DNA of 64,000 nt from the NCBI RefSeq assembly GCF_021390515.1, contig NZ_JAJUXI010000012.1:186001-250000 (forward strand), read 5' to 3'. Positions 7,114 through 16,403 of the stretch are shown one piece after another. The notes under the pieces are model-generated. The model did no database searches. It was not told where the DNA came from and worked only from the letters and a program-made list of their open reading frames with translations. Numbering within the stretch: the first letter of the stretch is position 1; the number at the start of each line of letters is the position of its first letter. The position numbers and the translations under genes were made by a program. Origin of the DNA: Dyadobacter sp. CY326 (GTDB lineage: Bacteria; Bacteroidota; Bacteroidia; Cytophagales; Spirosomataceae).

Positions 7114-8595
7114 TCAGATTTTTGTGTCTGCCAACTCTTCCTCTTCTTCAATCGGCTGCATTTCCGTTCCGACATTCTTTTCTGGAACAACAAACGATTC
7201 TTCTTTAAAACCTAAGATTTTAAGCATCGAATCGCTATTCTGCTCTTCAGCGAAGACACGCGTAATAATTTTGCCATCTTCATCCTTGTCGACTAAAACG
7301 TGCTTCGGAGCCGGAATAAGGCAATGTTGAATGCCGCCATAACCGCCCAGAGATTCCTGGTAAGCGCCTGTGTGGAAAAATCCAATGTATTGCTTTTCCG
7401 AATCTTCTTCAAAAATCGGCATATACAAATCTGCGCTGTGCATTTCGCTGTTATAAAAATCCTGCGAATCGCATGTTAACCCACCAAGGTTCACCTTTTG
7501 GTAAGGACTGTCCCAGTTATTGATCGGCAGCATGATGTATTTCTGGTTCATGCCCCACGAATCCGGCAACTGCGTAATAAACGAGCCGTTGATCATATAC
7601 CAAAGCTCCTTATCATTTTGAAGCTTTTTGTCAATGATTTCATAAATCACCGCGCCACTTTCGCCGACTGTGTAACTTCCAAATTCCGTAAAAATGTGCG
7701 GAACAGGAACATTGTTTTTATTACAGATCCACTGAATATTTTCAATGATCTCGTCGATCATTTGCTGGTAATCATAGCCTGCCTGCAAAGAGGTTTGGAT
7801 CGGTAACCCGCCGCCAATGTCGATGGAATCAAGTTCAGGACAAATTTTCTGCATTTCGCAGTATTTGAACATAAACCTTGTCAACTCACTCCAATAATAA
7901 GCACTGTCTTTAATGCCCGTATTAATGAAGAAATGCAGCATTTTGAGCTTGAAACGCGGATTAGATTCAATCTTTTCCTTATAAAGCTGCTGCACATCAT
8001 TGTAACGAATGCCCAGACGTGAGGTGTAAAACGCAAAGTTCGGCTCTTCGTCCGTTGCAATGCGCATTCCAAAATTCACTGTATCCGCAGTAACCTGCTG
8101 CTCGTAAGATTCGATCTCTTTCAGGTTATCCAAAATCGGAACAACATTAAATCCTTCGTTGATCAATTCGCTGAGATATTGCGTGTAACGTGGCAATTTA
8201 TAACCATTTGCCAAAATATATGTGCTTTTGGTTACTTTGCCGCGACGATACAATTCACGAATGATGGGGATATCAAATGACGAAGAAGTTTCAAGATGTA
8301 TATTGTGCTTCAAAGCTTCTTCCAGCACAAAGCTGAAATGGGAAGACTTCGTGCAATAGCAATAAGTATAACTTCCTTTGTAATTATGTCTTTTGAATGC
8401 ATTCCGAAAAAACATATTTGCATTTTCGATATGCTCCCCGATTTTTGGCAGATAATTTATTTTTAACGGCGTACCATGTTCTTTGATGATATCCATCAGT
8501 GGTACATTGTTGAACAGCAACTCATTATTGTCGACATTAAATTCCATTGTAGGAAACTCAAACGTCTGCTGAATCAGGTCAATGTAGCTTTTCAT
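7114..8595 (-). CDS. speA: arginine decarboxylase, alanine-racemase-fold type
   Basis: A 493-residue PLP enzyme, matching the short Bacteroidota form of biosynthetic arginine decarboxylase that makes agmatine for polyamine synthesis. The PLP lysine is in YCYCTKSSHF (Lys83). Other landmarks are LETSSSFDI, the glycine-rich phosphate site DIGGGLPI, EFGSYTV, and CDSQDFY, carrying the cysteine that completes the active site across the dimer. The C-terminal 30 residues are acidic (IEEEEELADTKI) and look like an unstructured tail. No agmatinase gene is adjacent. Ornithine- or diaminopimelate-type decarboxylases share the fold, but YCTKSSH and the overall N-terminal pattern fit arginine decarboxylase. 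Confidence 0.85.
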   Translation of the reverse strand: MKSYIDLIQQTFEFPTMEFNVDNNELLFNNVPLMDIIKEHGTPLKINYLPKIGEHIENANMFFRNAFKRHNYKGSYTYCYCTKSSHFSFVLEEALKHNIHLETSSSFDIPIIRELYRRGKVTKSTYILANGYKLPRYTQYLSELINEGFNVVPILDNLKEIESYEQQVTADTVNFGMRIATDEEPNFAFYTSRLGIRYNDVQQLYKEKIESNPRFKLKMLHFFINTGIKDSAYYWSELTRFMFKYCEMQKICPELDSIDIGGGLPIQTSLQAGYDYQQMIDEIIENIQWICNKNNVPVPHIFTEFGSYTVGESGAVIYEIIDKKLQNDKELWYMINGSFITQLPDSWGMNQKYIMLPINNWDSPYQKVNLGGLTCDSQDFYNSEMHSADLYMPIFEEDSEKQYIGFFHTGAYQESLGGYGGIQHCLIPAPKHVLVDKDEDGKIITRVFAEEQNSDSMLKILGFKEESFVVPEKNVGTEMQPIEEEEELADTKI

Positions 8596-8884
8596 TGATT
8601 TGTTTGTCGCGATAGCAATTAGTGAATTGGAAGTAAATACTAAGACAAAAGACCGGAAAATTGGTCAGAATATGTGTCATTTCCAAACATCATTTACATC
8701 TAAATCATTCCCGTAACCAAGTGATTTATCTCCCGATTTCCCAAGTTCATACCCCAAATTATCCGTTTAATAAATTTTTGATTGTCCTGAACCGCAATGC
8801 GTCTCTACATTTGGAAGCGTTCGGCTTGCGTGCTTTGGATCTTCATTTCGTAACCATCTGAACAATAGTGCCTACCGACTGTCA

Positions 8885-8939
8885 GAAAACTTTAAACATT
8901 TTGAAAGTTTTCATAGTTTTTTTCGATTGAATATTTCAA
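8885..8939. promoter_or_regulatory. inverted repeats before the TetR-pump operon, probable operator
   Basis: GAAAACTTT (8885-8893) and AAAGTTTTC (8904-8912) are perfect 9-bp inverted arms with a 10-nt spacer. TTGAA/TTCAA arms follow at 8927-8939, just before the GTG start at 8949. TetR regulators usually bind such sites near their own start. The rest of the 8596-8948 intergenic stretch holds the divergent upstream region of the decarboxylase and shows no gene. Confidence 0.5.
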
Positions 8940-8948
8940 ATTTGCTTT

Positions 8949-9575
8949 GTGAAAGAGCGAATTATAAAATCTGCCCTAAATCTGTTTTGGCGCTATGGAA
9001 TCAAGAGCGTTACCATGGATGATATTGCCAAAGATCTGGGGATTTCGAAGCGAACCATTTACCAGCATTATTCAGACAAGGAAGCCATTCTCGCATTGGT
9101 GATCCAGAATCAAATAATGGACCAAAAGTGCGAAATGGAGAAACTGGAAGAGAAAGCTGCCAATCCCATTGAACAAATGATGTACGCGTCGGCGCAAATG
9201 CGGGATACGCTTTCAACTATGAACCCTGTGTTGCTATACGATCTGAAAAAATACTATCCGTTGGCCTGGGAGCAATTTGAAACCTATAAACATGATTTTT
9301 TGCTTAAAAGCATTCGCGAAAATCTGACAACCGGCATTGAACAAGGGCTTTACAGACCTGATATAGACGTGGCTGTGCTTGCCTTACTCCGTATAGAACA
9401 GATCGTTATGGCTTTTGACCCGACCATTTTTCCGCAGAAAAAATTTAATATGATGCATACGCAGATGCAGTTTCTGCTACATTTTTTAAGAGGGGTTTTA
9501 TCAGAAAAAGGATTTGAATATTACAACACCATAAAAGACAGATCAGCAATTGAAATCAACACCCATGAAAAATGA
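8949..9575 (+). CDS. TetR/AcrR-family transcriptional regulator of the efflux operon
   Basis: A 208-residue protein beginning with GTG at 8949. The first 50 residues (KERIIKSALNLFWRYGIKSVTMDDIAKDLGISKRTIYQHYSDKEAIL) are a textbook TetR DNA-binding helix-turn-helix. The C-terminal part is an all-helical ligand-binding region without recognisable specificity. It is the first gene of a four-gene pump operon and overlaps the TolC gene by 11 nt, so it probably represses the operon and is released by a pump substrate. Inverted repeats just upstream are the likely operator. Confidence 0.9.
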   Translation: MKERIIKSALNLFWRYGIKSVTMDDIAKDLGISKRTIYQHYSDKEAILALVIQNQIMDQKCEMEKLEEKAANPIEQMMYASAQMRDTLSTMNPVLLYDLKKYYPLAWEQFETYKHDFLLKSIRENLTTGIEQGLYRPDIDVAVLALLRIEQIVMAFDPTIFPQKKFNMMHTQMQFLLHFLRGVLSEKGFEYYNTIKDRSAIEINTHEK

Positions 9576-10932
9576 ACAAATAATACGCCGCAGCCTGATG
9601 CTGCTGGCAATCTTACTCAGCTTCGGGCCTCTCCGCGCGCAGGACGGGAGTTTCTCCCTGGAACAAGCCGTAGATTATGCAGTCAAGCACAATTTGAATA
9701 TTAAAAATGCGCAACTCGACGCACTTTCGGCAGAGGCGCGCATTGGGGAAATCAGGGCGGCTGGTTTGCCACAATTGAGTGCAGCTGTTTCAGTGACCAA
9801 CAACATTATTATCCCAAGATTTTTCCTTCCAGCTAATGCTTTCGACCCAAGTGCTCCGGCAGATGCACCGCCTGCTGCGGTTGAATTCGGGATTCCGTGG
9901 CAAGGTTCGGCGTCTGCGAATTTGAACCAGCTCATTTTTAGCGGTTCTTATTTTATTGGTCTAAAAGCTGCTGCAACTTATCGTGAGTTGGCACAAAAAT
10001 CGACCACCTCATCTAAAATATCTGTTGCAGAGGCAGTTACAAAAGCTTATTACTCTGCACAAGTGGCGGAAGAACGAGCCAAGTTGCTTGACCTCAACAT
10101 TGCCCGCGTGGACTCGCTCATGCGCGAAACGAAAATAATGAATGAAAGTGGCTTCGTAGAGTTGCTGGATGTAAATCGGATCGAAGTCCAAATTAATAAC
10201 CTGCAAACCGAACGCCAGAAAGTGCAGAATCTCATTGAACTCAGCTATGCTTTGTTGAAGTTTCAAATGGGAATGCCTGCTAATGAGCCAATTAAGTTGA
10301 CCGACGATATCAATGCTGTGAATGTCGATGCACTCAAAGCAGCGTCTGCCAGTGGCGACCTGAGCTACGAAAACCGCATTGAATATTCTTTGCTGAACAC
10401 CCAGGAAAGATTGGCCGGCCTTGATTTGCGCAATGTTCGCAGTGGATATCTGCCCAGTTTGTCGGCTTCTGTGGGATATGGATATAATGCTGGTTATGAC
10501 AAATTTTCACAGCTGTTTACCGATAATTGGTATAATAACATGGTGTTAACCGTAAACCTTAACATTCCAATTTTTGATGGTTTTTCAAAAAGATATCAAA
10601 TCAACCAGAAAAAAATTGCGATCGACCAGGTTAAGAACAACCAGACATTGCTGAAACAGTCGATTGATCTGGAAAACAACCAGGCGAGCATTAACATCAA
10701 AAATGCATTTGCAACACTGGAAACCCAGAATCGCAACCTGACACTGGCCCAGGAAATTGTTCGCGTTTCGAAAATCAAATACAAAGAAGGCGTCGGCTCG
10801 AACATTGAGGTTATTAATGCAGAATCATCATTAAAAGAAGCGCAAACCAATTATTTCACAGCGCTTTATGACCTCATGATCGCCAAAGTCGATTTGAGCA
10901 GAGCCAGAGGAGAACTTTATACTGAAAAATAA
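9565..10932 (+). CDS. TolC-family outer-membrane efflux protein
   Basis: A 455-residue protein starting at the ATG at 9565, which overlaps the TetR stop; a TTG at 9550 is a weaker start. Signal peptide to about residue 25 (LLAILLSFGPLRAQ). Two TolC repeats of long amphipathic helices can be followed (FSLEQAVDYAVKHNLNIKNAQLD near the N-terminus; GYLPSLSASVGYGYNAG in the second half, then a long Asn/Gln/Lys-rich coiled helix and KEGVGSNIEVINAESSLKEAQ). It forms the outer-membrane exit duct for the adaptor and RND pump encoded downstream. Confidence 0.92.
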   Translation: MKNEQIIRRSLMLLAILLSFGPLRAQDGSFSLEQAVDYAVKHNLNIKNAQLDALSAEARIGEIRAAGLPQLSAAVSVTNNIIIPRFFLPANAFDPSAPADAPPAAVEFGIPWQGSASANLNQLIFSGSYFIGLKAAATYRELAQKSTTSSKISVAEAVTKAYYSAQVAEERAKLLDLNIARVDSLMRETKIMNESGFVELLDVNRIEVQINNLQTERQKVQNLIELSYALLKFQMGMPANEPIKLTDDINAVNVDALKAASASGDLSYENRIEYSLLNTQERLAGLDLRNVRSGYLPSLSASVGYGYNAGYDKFSQLFTDNWYNNMVLTVNLNIPIFDGFSKRYQINQKKIAIDQVKNNQTLLKQSIDLENNQASINIKNAFATLETQNRNLTLAQEIVRVSKIKYKEGVGSNIEVINAESSLKEAQTNYFTALYDLMIAKVDLSRARGELYTEK

Positions 10933-10982
10933 GCATCACATTAACACTGAAACAAAATTTGAAACTGCTACTTACCTATATC

Positions 10983-12119
10983 ATGAAAAGAAATTTTTTA
11001 ATCATAACAGCTATGACCATCCTCCTTGCAGCATGCGGCGGGGATGAAAAGAAAGACGGCGTGGCAGCAAAAAAAGAAGAGCTGGCCAAGTTGAAAGCGG
11101 AACGTGCGGAAAACGAGAAAAAGATCAAGGCTCTTGAAATTGAAATCACAAAACTTGATCCGAACAAAGCTGCCGAAGCGAAGGTAAAACCGGTGAGCGT
11201 TGACACATTAAATGCGGAAACATTCCGCCATTACGTGGAATTGCAGGGAACGGTGGACGCCAAAAACAATGTCATGGTTACGCCAAAATCGGGCGGCGCG
11301 GTGGTTGCAATGAATGTTCGCGAAGGCGATTATGTGAAGGCAGGGACGGTGATCGGCAAAATTGACAACAGCATTCTGATGGAATCCATTGAAGAGCTGA
11401 AAACGCAAATGTCACTTGCTAACACCCTTTACGAGAAGCAGAAAAACCTTTGGGACCAAAAAATCGGAACGGAGCTGCAATATCTTCAAGCGAAGAACAA
11501 TAAAGAATCTTTGGAAAGAAGACTTAGCACATTGAACACGCAATTGTCGCAAACGAACATTGTTTCGCCAATGGCGGGTGTTGTGGATATGGTGAATGTG
11601 AAAGTGGGCGAAATGGCTTCTCCGGGTGTGGGCGTTGTTCGGATCGTGAATTTGAGCAATCTGAAAGTAATTGCAAAGGTGTCTGACACTTATGCTGCAA
11701 GCGTTAAAAAAGGCGATGAAGTGATTGTCAAATTTCCTGATTTGAAAAAGGAATACAAGGCAAGAATCACATTCGTGAGCACAGCGGTTGATCCATTGTC
11801 ACGCACATTCTCGATTGAAGCCAACCTTCCGACAAGCAAGGACATTAAGCCAAATATGATGGCACAAGTGCAAATTAATGACGCCATTAGCAAAAACGCA
11901 TTGGCGATTGATCAAAACTTTGTCCAAAGCACAGAAAAAGGGAACGTTGTATATGTAGCTGTAACCGAGGGAAATAAAAAAATTGCGAAAGCCAAAGAAG
12001 TGAAAACCGGATTGAGCTACAACGGAAAAGTAGAGATTCTTTCGGGACTTGCAGCTGGCGACCAGCTCATTACATTGGGTTACCAAGAAGTCTCCGACGG
12101 TCAACCAATTAGTTTTTGA
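10983..12119 (+). CDS. RND efflux periplasmic adaptor lipoprotein (membrane fusion protein)
   Basis: A 378-residue lipoprotein. The ATG at 10983 gives MKRNFLIITAMTILLAACGG with a lipobox cysteine at residue 18; the further-upstream start at 10959 would spoil the signal. A Lys/Glu-rich coiled coil follows (about 30-62), then the barrel-sandwich halves (VMVTPKSGGAVVAMNVREGDYVKAG and TNIVSPMAGVVDMVNVKVGE) around a helical hairpin, then beta-barrel and membrane-proximal domains (VKTGLSYNGKVEILSGLAAGDQLITLG). It links the RND pump to the TolC duct. It lies 50 nt after the TolC gene in the same operon. Confidence 0.93.
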   Translation: MKRNFLIITAMTILLAACGGDEKKDGVAAKKEELAKLKAERAENEKKIKALEIEITKLDPNKAAEAKVKPVSVDTLNAETFRHYVELQGTVDAKNNVMVTPKSGGAVVAMNVREGDYVKAGTVIGKIDNSILMESIEELKTQMSLANTLYEKQKNLWDQKIGTELQYLQAKNNKESLERRLSTLNTQLSQTNIVSPMAGVVDMVNVKVGEMASPGVGVVRIVNLSNLKVIAKVSDTYAASVKKGDEVIVKFPDLKKEYKARITFVSTAVDPLSRTFSIEANLPTSKDIKPNMMAQVQINDAISKNALAIDQNFVQSTEKGNVVYVAVTEGNKKIAKAKEVKTGLSYNGKVEILSGLAAGDQLITLGYQEVSDGQPISF

Positions 12120-12180
12120 AAAATGGAGTGATTACCACCATAACATTGCTTGTGGGCAGGAATTGCAAAGGTGAAACTAA

Positions 12181-12210
12181 CATTCACTCATTCAGTCATT
12201 CACTCATTCA
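12181..12210 (+). repeat. two-copy 14-nt direct repeat before the RND gene
   Basis: CATTCACTCATTCA occurs at 12181-12194 and again at 12197-12210, within the 103-nt gap between the adaptor stop and the RND start. Role unknown; replication slippage is a simple explanation. Confidence 0.6.
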
Positions 12211-12222
12211 ACATTGCTTTTT

Positions 12223-15200
12223 ATGAAATTCAACGAATACAAAACCTTAGGCTTCACCAACTGGTGCGTAGAGAATCGGACGACGATTTACATCTTTACG
12301 TTCATCATTACGCTTGCCGGGTTTATGGTTTACAACAACCTGCCCAAAGAGCAGTTTCCGGATATCAAGATCCCGCAGATCTATATCAACACGATTTACT
12401 TCGGAACGGCGCCTGCGGATATTGAAAACACGATCAACAAACCCATAGAAAAGCAGCTCAAATCGCTAAGCGGGGTTAAAAAGATCAAGTCCAATGCATT
12501 ACAAGATGTGTCGGTAATCCTGGTGGAATTTACGCCGGATGTGGCTGTTGAGGTCGCGCTCCAGCGAGTCCGGGATGCCATTGACAAAGCAAAAACAGAC
12601 TTACCCCAAAACCTCGACTCAGGCCCCACGGCGCAGGATGTGAACTTCTCGGAGTTCCCGATCATGAACGTAAACATTGCGGGTAACTTCTCGCTGAAAC
12701 AGTTGAAGCAATATGCCGAGGATTTGCAGGATGGAATCGAAGCATTGCCGGAGATCACACGTGTGGACATTTTGGGAGCGCTTAACCGCGAAATTCAGAT
12801 CAATGTAAACCTGGATCGGATGAAATCGACCGGTTTGACATTCTTTGATGTGCAAAGCGCAATCCAGAGTGAAAACATCAACGTTTCGGGCGGTGAACTG
12901 AATGTGGAAGGCGTTCGCAGAACGCTTCGTGTAAAAGGCGAGTATACGGATGTTGCAGATATGGCAAACATCCGCATTCGCACGGCAACAGGCGCAACGG
13001 TTCGTCTGGGTGATGTGGCCGAAGTGTCAGATAATTTTGAAGAGCAACAGGATTTTGCCCGTTTGGCCAACAAAACGGTAATTACATTGAACGTTATCAA
13101 ACGTTCTGGTGAAAACCTCGTAGACGCGGCTGACAAGATTGAAAATGTAATTGCTGACTATAAAGAAAACCGTTTCCCACCCGGGTTGGACGTGAAAATC
13201 ACAGCTGACCAGTCGATCCAGACGAGGGCTGATTTGCATGACCTTATCAACACCGTTGTGCTCGGTTTTATCTTCGTGGTAATGGTGCTTATGTTCTTCA
13301 TGGGCGTTCGCGACGCGATTTTTGTAGGACTTTCGGTTCCGCTTTCTGCGCTCGTTGCCTTTGTAATGATGCCGATCATCGGGCCGTTGGTAGGAACGGA
13401 GTTTACATTGAACACGATCGTTCTTTTCGCATTCCTGCTCGGGATAGGGCTTGTGGTGGATGATGCGATTGTGGTTATTGAGAACACGCACCGTTTGTTT
13501 AACCAGCATAAGGATTGGACGATTCAACAAGCGGTTAAGGCTGCAGCAGGTGAAGTTTTTATTCCCGTGCTTTCGGGAACGCTGACCACCATTGCGCCAT
13601 TCTTCCCATTGCTTTTCTGGACGGGGATTGTCGGCGAATTCATGAAATTCATGCCGCTAACGCTCATTATTACATTAGGCGCATCGCTTTTCGTGGCTTA
13701 TGTAATGAACCCGGTTTTTGCTGTCTCCTTCATGGGGCGTCATGACGATGAAAAAGAAGCCCACGACACAAGTTTCAAAGCCATCCGACGACCATTGATC
13801 ATTCTGGTTGTGGCTGCGGCCATCGGTTACGTAATCGACCGGGGCGTTGGTAACTTCTTCGTATTCATATTGATACTATGGATTTTTAACCATTACATTC
13901 TGACACCAAGAATCCTGGTTCCATTCCAGGACCGTTTGTTGCCTGCATTGAAAAACAATTATCGCAAGCTGATCGACTGGCTTTTGAGAGGTTGGAGACC
14001 GGTTGTAGCGATCGTGATCGTGTTCGGTTTGCTGATTTTCACATTCGTTCTGACTGGCATTGTGCAGCCCAAAGTACTCTTCTTCCCAAGTGGTGATCCG
14101 GATTACGTTTACGTTTATAACAAAATGCCGATCGGCACGGACGCACGTGTAACCGATTCTGTTACCAAGATCATTGAGAAGCGGGTTTTTGATGTTTTGG
14201 AAAAAGAAAAAGCCATGGATATGGTCAATTCGGTGATTGCCAATGTGGGTAAAAACGCGGGTGACCCTTTTAATCCAGACCGCGCTGCCACGCCGCACAA
14301 ATCGAAAGTGACCGTAGCATTTGTTTACGGAACCGAACGTGGCGGACGATCATCAGAAACGATTCTTCGCAAGATCCGTGAAGCTGTAAAAGGAATTCCG
14401 GGCGCAGAAATCTCGGTAGAACGCGAGGCAGTTGGACCGCCAACGGGTAAGCCGATCTCGATTGAGATTTCCGGTGACGATTTTGAAGTGCTTCAAAAAC
14501 TTGAAAAAAGCGTTTTGCAAAAAGTGCAGCAATCAGGCATTGAAGGGATTGATCAATTGCGTTCCGATCTGGTTACAAACAAACCTGAGATCGTCATTGA
14601 CATTGATCGCGAAAAAGCACAGCGCGAAGGCATTAGTTCGCAACAAATTGCGCTTGCCGTCCGCACTGCATTGTTTGGTCTTGAAGTTTCCAAATTCAGG
14701 GATGATAAGGACGAATATCCAATTATGGTAAGGTTGGAAAAAGATGACCGCGAGCAAATTGAGAAACTTCTGAGCCTTAATGTGGTTTACCGCGACATGA
14801 ATATGGGCGGTGCGCTGCGTCAGGTTCCGATCACATCAGTTGCCAACATTCATTACTCAACAACTTTCAGCCAGATCAACCGCCAGGATCAAAGCCGGAT
14901 TGTAACATTGGGTTCCGACGTTTTGCCTGGTTATAATGCCAACGAAATTGTGGCGCAGATCGAGGCATTGATCCAGGATATGGAAGTTCCGAATGGTTAT
15001 ATTATTAAAATGGGTGGTGAGCAGGAGGAGCAAAACGAATCCATGTCATTCCTGGGAACGGCATTCGGAGCTGCTATCCTGCTGATTTATCTGATCCTGG
15101 CGACGCAGTTTAACTCGGTTATCAAACCATTCATTATCTTCTTTACCATCCTGTTGTCGTTGATTGGTGTGTTGCTCGGCTTCATTATTTTCAATAAGGA

Positions 15201-15654
15201 TTTCTCGATTATCATGTCCGGAGTCGGCATCATTGCACTTGCCGGGATTGTGGTGAAAAACGGAATCCTGCTCATTGAATTTATTGAAGAGCTCCGAGGT
15301 CGTGGTTATCCGATGCGTGAAGCCATTATTGAAGGCGGGGCGATCAGGTTAACGCCTGTTTTGTTGACGGCGTCAGCCGCGGTGCTTGGACTTGTTCCTT
15401 TGGCTTTGGGTATAACCGTTGACTTTGTTGGACTTTTCAGAAATTTGGAACCGCATCTTATCGTCGGCGGTCCGAGTTCGATCTTCTGGAACATTCTTGC
15501 ATGGACCATCATTTTCGGATTAACATTCTCGACGATCCTGACATTGATCATGGTGCCGTGTATGTATTATGTAAATGAGCGCGTTCGCGACAAATGGTTC
15601 AGAAAAGGCAAAGAAGAGCCCGTGAACGCAAACTGGCAAAACGAAACAATTTAG
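12223..15654 (+). CDS. RND-family efflux transporter, inner-membrane pump
   Basis: A 1143-residue pump starting MKFNEYKTLGFTNWCVENRT at ATG 12223. Twelve transmembrane segments in the RND layout are visible: one near residue 25, a block near 340-490, one near 590, and a block near 880-1130, with two large periplasmic loops between. The transmembrane-4 segment LGIGLVVDDAIVVIEN carries the paired aspartates used for proton relay. The NNLPKEQFPDIKIPQI start of the first porter loop is typical of AcrB-type multidrug or organic-compound pumps rather than heavy-metal (CusA) pumps. A soluble insert near residues 505-520 (HDDEKEAHDT) lies between the repeats. It is the last gene of the TetR-TolC-adaptor-pump operon; no terminator is obvious before the tRNA cassette array. 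Confidence 0.95.
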   Translation: MKFNEYKTLGFTNWCVENRTTIYIFTFIITLAGFMVYNNLPKEQFPDIKIPQIYINTIYFGTAPADIENTINKPIEKQLKSLSGVKKIKSNALQDVSVILVEFTPDVAVEVALQRVRDAIDKAKTDLPQNLDSGPTAQDVNFSEFPIMNVNIAGNFSLKQLKQYAEDLQDGIEALPEITRVDILGALNREIQINVNLDRMKSTGLTFFDVQSAIQSENINVSGGELNVEGVRRTLRVKGEYTDVADMANIRIRTATGATVRLGDVAEVSDNFEEQQDFARLANKTVITLNVIKRSGENLVDAADKIENVIADYKENRFPPGLDVKITADQSIQTRADLHDLINTVVLGFIFVVMVLMFFMGVRDAIFVGLSVPLSALVAFVMMPIIGPLVGTEFTLNTIVLFAFLLGIGLVVDDAIVVIENTHRLFNQHKDWTIQQAVKAAAGEVFIPVLSGTLTTIAPFFPLLFWTGIVGEFMKFMPLTLIITLGASLFVAYVMNPVFAVSFMGRHDDEKEAHDTSFKAIRRPLIILVVAAAIGYVIDRGVGNFFVFILILWIFNHYILTPRILVPFQDRLLPALKNNYRKLIDWLLRGWRPVVAIVIVFGLLIFTFVLTGIVQPKVLFFPSGDPDYVYVYNKMPIGTDARVTDSVTKIIEKRVFDVLEKEKAMDMVNSVIANVGKNAGDPFNPDRAATPHKSKVTVAFVYGTERGGRSSETILRKIREAVKGIPGAEISVEREAVGPPTGKPISIEISGDDFEVLQKLEKSVLQKVQQSGIEGIDQLRSDLVTNKPEIVIDIDREKAQREGISSQQIALAVRTALFGLEVSKFRDDKDEYPIMVRLEKDDREQIEKLLSLNVVYRDMNMGGALRQVPITSVANIHYSTTFSQINRQDQSRIVTLGSDVLPGYNANEIVAQIEALIQDMEVPNGYIIKMGGEQEEQNESMSFLGTAFGAAILLIYLILATQFNSVIKPFIIFFTILLSLIGVLLGFIIFNKDFSIIMSGVGIIALAGIVVKNGILLIEFIEELRGRGYPMREAIIEGGAIRLTPVLLTASAAVLGLVPLALGITVDFVGLFRNLEPHLIVGGPSSIFWNILAWTIIFGLTFSTILTLIMVPCMYYVNERVRDKWFRKGKEEPVNANWQNETI

Positions 15655-15718
15655 CCAATCAAAATGCTGCCTCTCTCAACTTTTTTCAAATTGGGATAGG
15701 CAGTATTCCAAAAATTCC

Positions 15719-15726
15719 TAGATTTG
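15719..15726 (+). promoter_or_regulatory. -7 promoter box before the tRNA/GIY-YIG cassette array
   Basis: TAGATTTG matches TAnnTTTG and would start transcription near 15732, about 40 nt before the first tRNA half at 15771. A TTG at 15691-15693 is 25 bp upstream, slightly too far for the usual -33 spacing. Confidence 0.45.
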
Positions 15727-15770
15727 CAACCCCAAAGAGTTCGGGAACTGAGTCAATCAGCAATAAATTT

Positions 15771-15823
15771 CGGGATGTAGCGCAGCCCGGTAGCGCATCC
15801 CGCTTGCAGCGGGAGAGTCGCAA
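15771..15823 (+). pseudogene. tRNA-Pro-like 5' half, cassette 1
   Basis: It matches the acceptor 5' strand (CGGGATG), the D arm and the first bases of the T stem (GTCGCAA) of the full tRNA-Pro at 16720. It carries a different anticodon arm: stem TCCCG/CGGGA with loop CTTGCAG, anticodon TGC. After GCAA the T loop and 3' acceptor strand are absent, so it cannot mature as a normal tRNA. Confidence 0.85.
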
Positions 15824-15837
15824 ACACACTATTAAAA

Positions 15838-16083
15838 ATGAGCTTTGTTGTATATATTTTGTTTAGCGATTCGCTAGGTAAGTTTTATGTGGGACAAACC
15901 CAGAACTTAGACAGTAGGCTGAGAATGCATAATGGAAGGCGTGTTAATTTTACCGCCAAAGGGGTGCCTTGGAAATTATTTTATACTTTCGAATGCTCTG
16001 ATCGTTCAACAGCAATGCAGTTAGAAAGTAAAATAAAGAAAAGAGGAATTAAAAGACATTTGCAAGACCTCGGTCTGCAATGA
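15838..16083 (+). CDS. small GIY-YIG nuclease domain protein, copy 1
   Basis: An 81-residue single-domain protein starting MSFVVYILFSDSLGKFYVGQ. The paired motifs VYIL and YVGQ are the GIY-YIG core; RLRMHN supplies the conserved Arg and downstream His/Asn region, and ESKIKKRGIKRHLQ is the usual C-terminal basic segment. Family members cut DNA; UvrC-type repair, homing and unknown stand-alone roles all exist. At 81 residues it lacks any DNA-binding or helix-hairpin-helix domain, so it is not UvrC. It starts 14 nt after a truncated tRNA half and ends 3 nt before the next unit's spacer. The protein is identical to copy 2 apart from silent DNA changes. Confidence 0.9.
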   Translation: MSFVVYILFSDSLGKFYVGQTQNLDSRLRMHNGRRVNFTAKGVPWKLFYTFECSDRSTAMQLESKIKKRGIKRHLQDLGLQ

Positions 16084-16086
16084 TTT

Positions 16087-16139
16087 CGGGATGTAGTGCA
16101 GCCCGGTAGCGCATCCCGCTTGCAGCGGGAGAGTCGCAA
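16087..16139 (+). pseudogene. tRNA-Pro-like 5' half, cassette 2
   Basis: Same structure as the cassette 1 half, with one base change in the D stem (GTGC for GCGC in the 5' strand), which weakens its pairing with GCGC. Anticodon arm TCCCG-CTTGCAG-CGGGA. It is truncated after GCAA of the T stem. Confidence 0.85.
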
Positions 16140-16153
16140 ACACACTATTAAAG

Positions 16154-16399
16154 ATGAGCTTTGTTGTATACATTTTGTTCAGCGATTCGCTAGGTAAGTT
16201 TTATGTGGGACAAACCCAGAACTTAGATAGTAGGCTGAGAATGCATAATGGAAGGCGTGTTAATTTTACCGCCAAAGGGGTGCCTTGGAAATTATTTTAT
16301 ACTTTCGAATGCTCTGATCGTTCAACAGCAATGCAATTAGAAAGTAAAATAAAGAAAAGAGGAATTAAAAGACATTTGCAAGACCTCGGTCTGCAATAA
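16154..16399 (+). CDS. small GIY-YIG nuclease domain protein, copy 2
   Basis: An 81-residue protein identical in sequence to copy 1. DNA differences between the two are silent (for example TTTAGC/TTCAGC, GACAGT/GATAGT, CAGTTA/CAATTA), which suggests that the protein has been under selection since duplication. It keeps the same 14-nt spacing after the tRNA half. Read-through from the array promoter or from the RND operon would express it. Confidence 0.9.
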   Translation: MSFVVYILFSDSLGKFYVGQTQNLDSRLRMHNGRRVNFTAKGVPWKLFYTFECSDRSTAMQLESKIKKRGIKRHLQDLGLQ

Positions 16400-16403
16400 A
16401 TTT

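Noticed and set aside
7012..7215. 67-codon plus-strand frame over the decarboxylase terminator
   Set aside because: It spans the terminator hairpin and the antisense end of the decarboxylase gene.
13027..13530. Long minus-strand reading frames inside the RND pump gene (also 13876-14298, 12396-12770)
   Set aside because: They lie entirely within a well-supported pump gene, have no family resemblance and no start signals; they are antisense shadows.
15594..15866. 90-codon frame from the end of the RND gene into the first tRNA half
   Set aside because: It overlaps the pump gene, a promoter box and a tRNA segment, and has no protein pattern.
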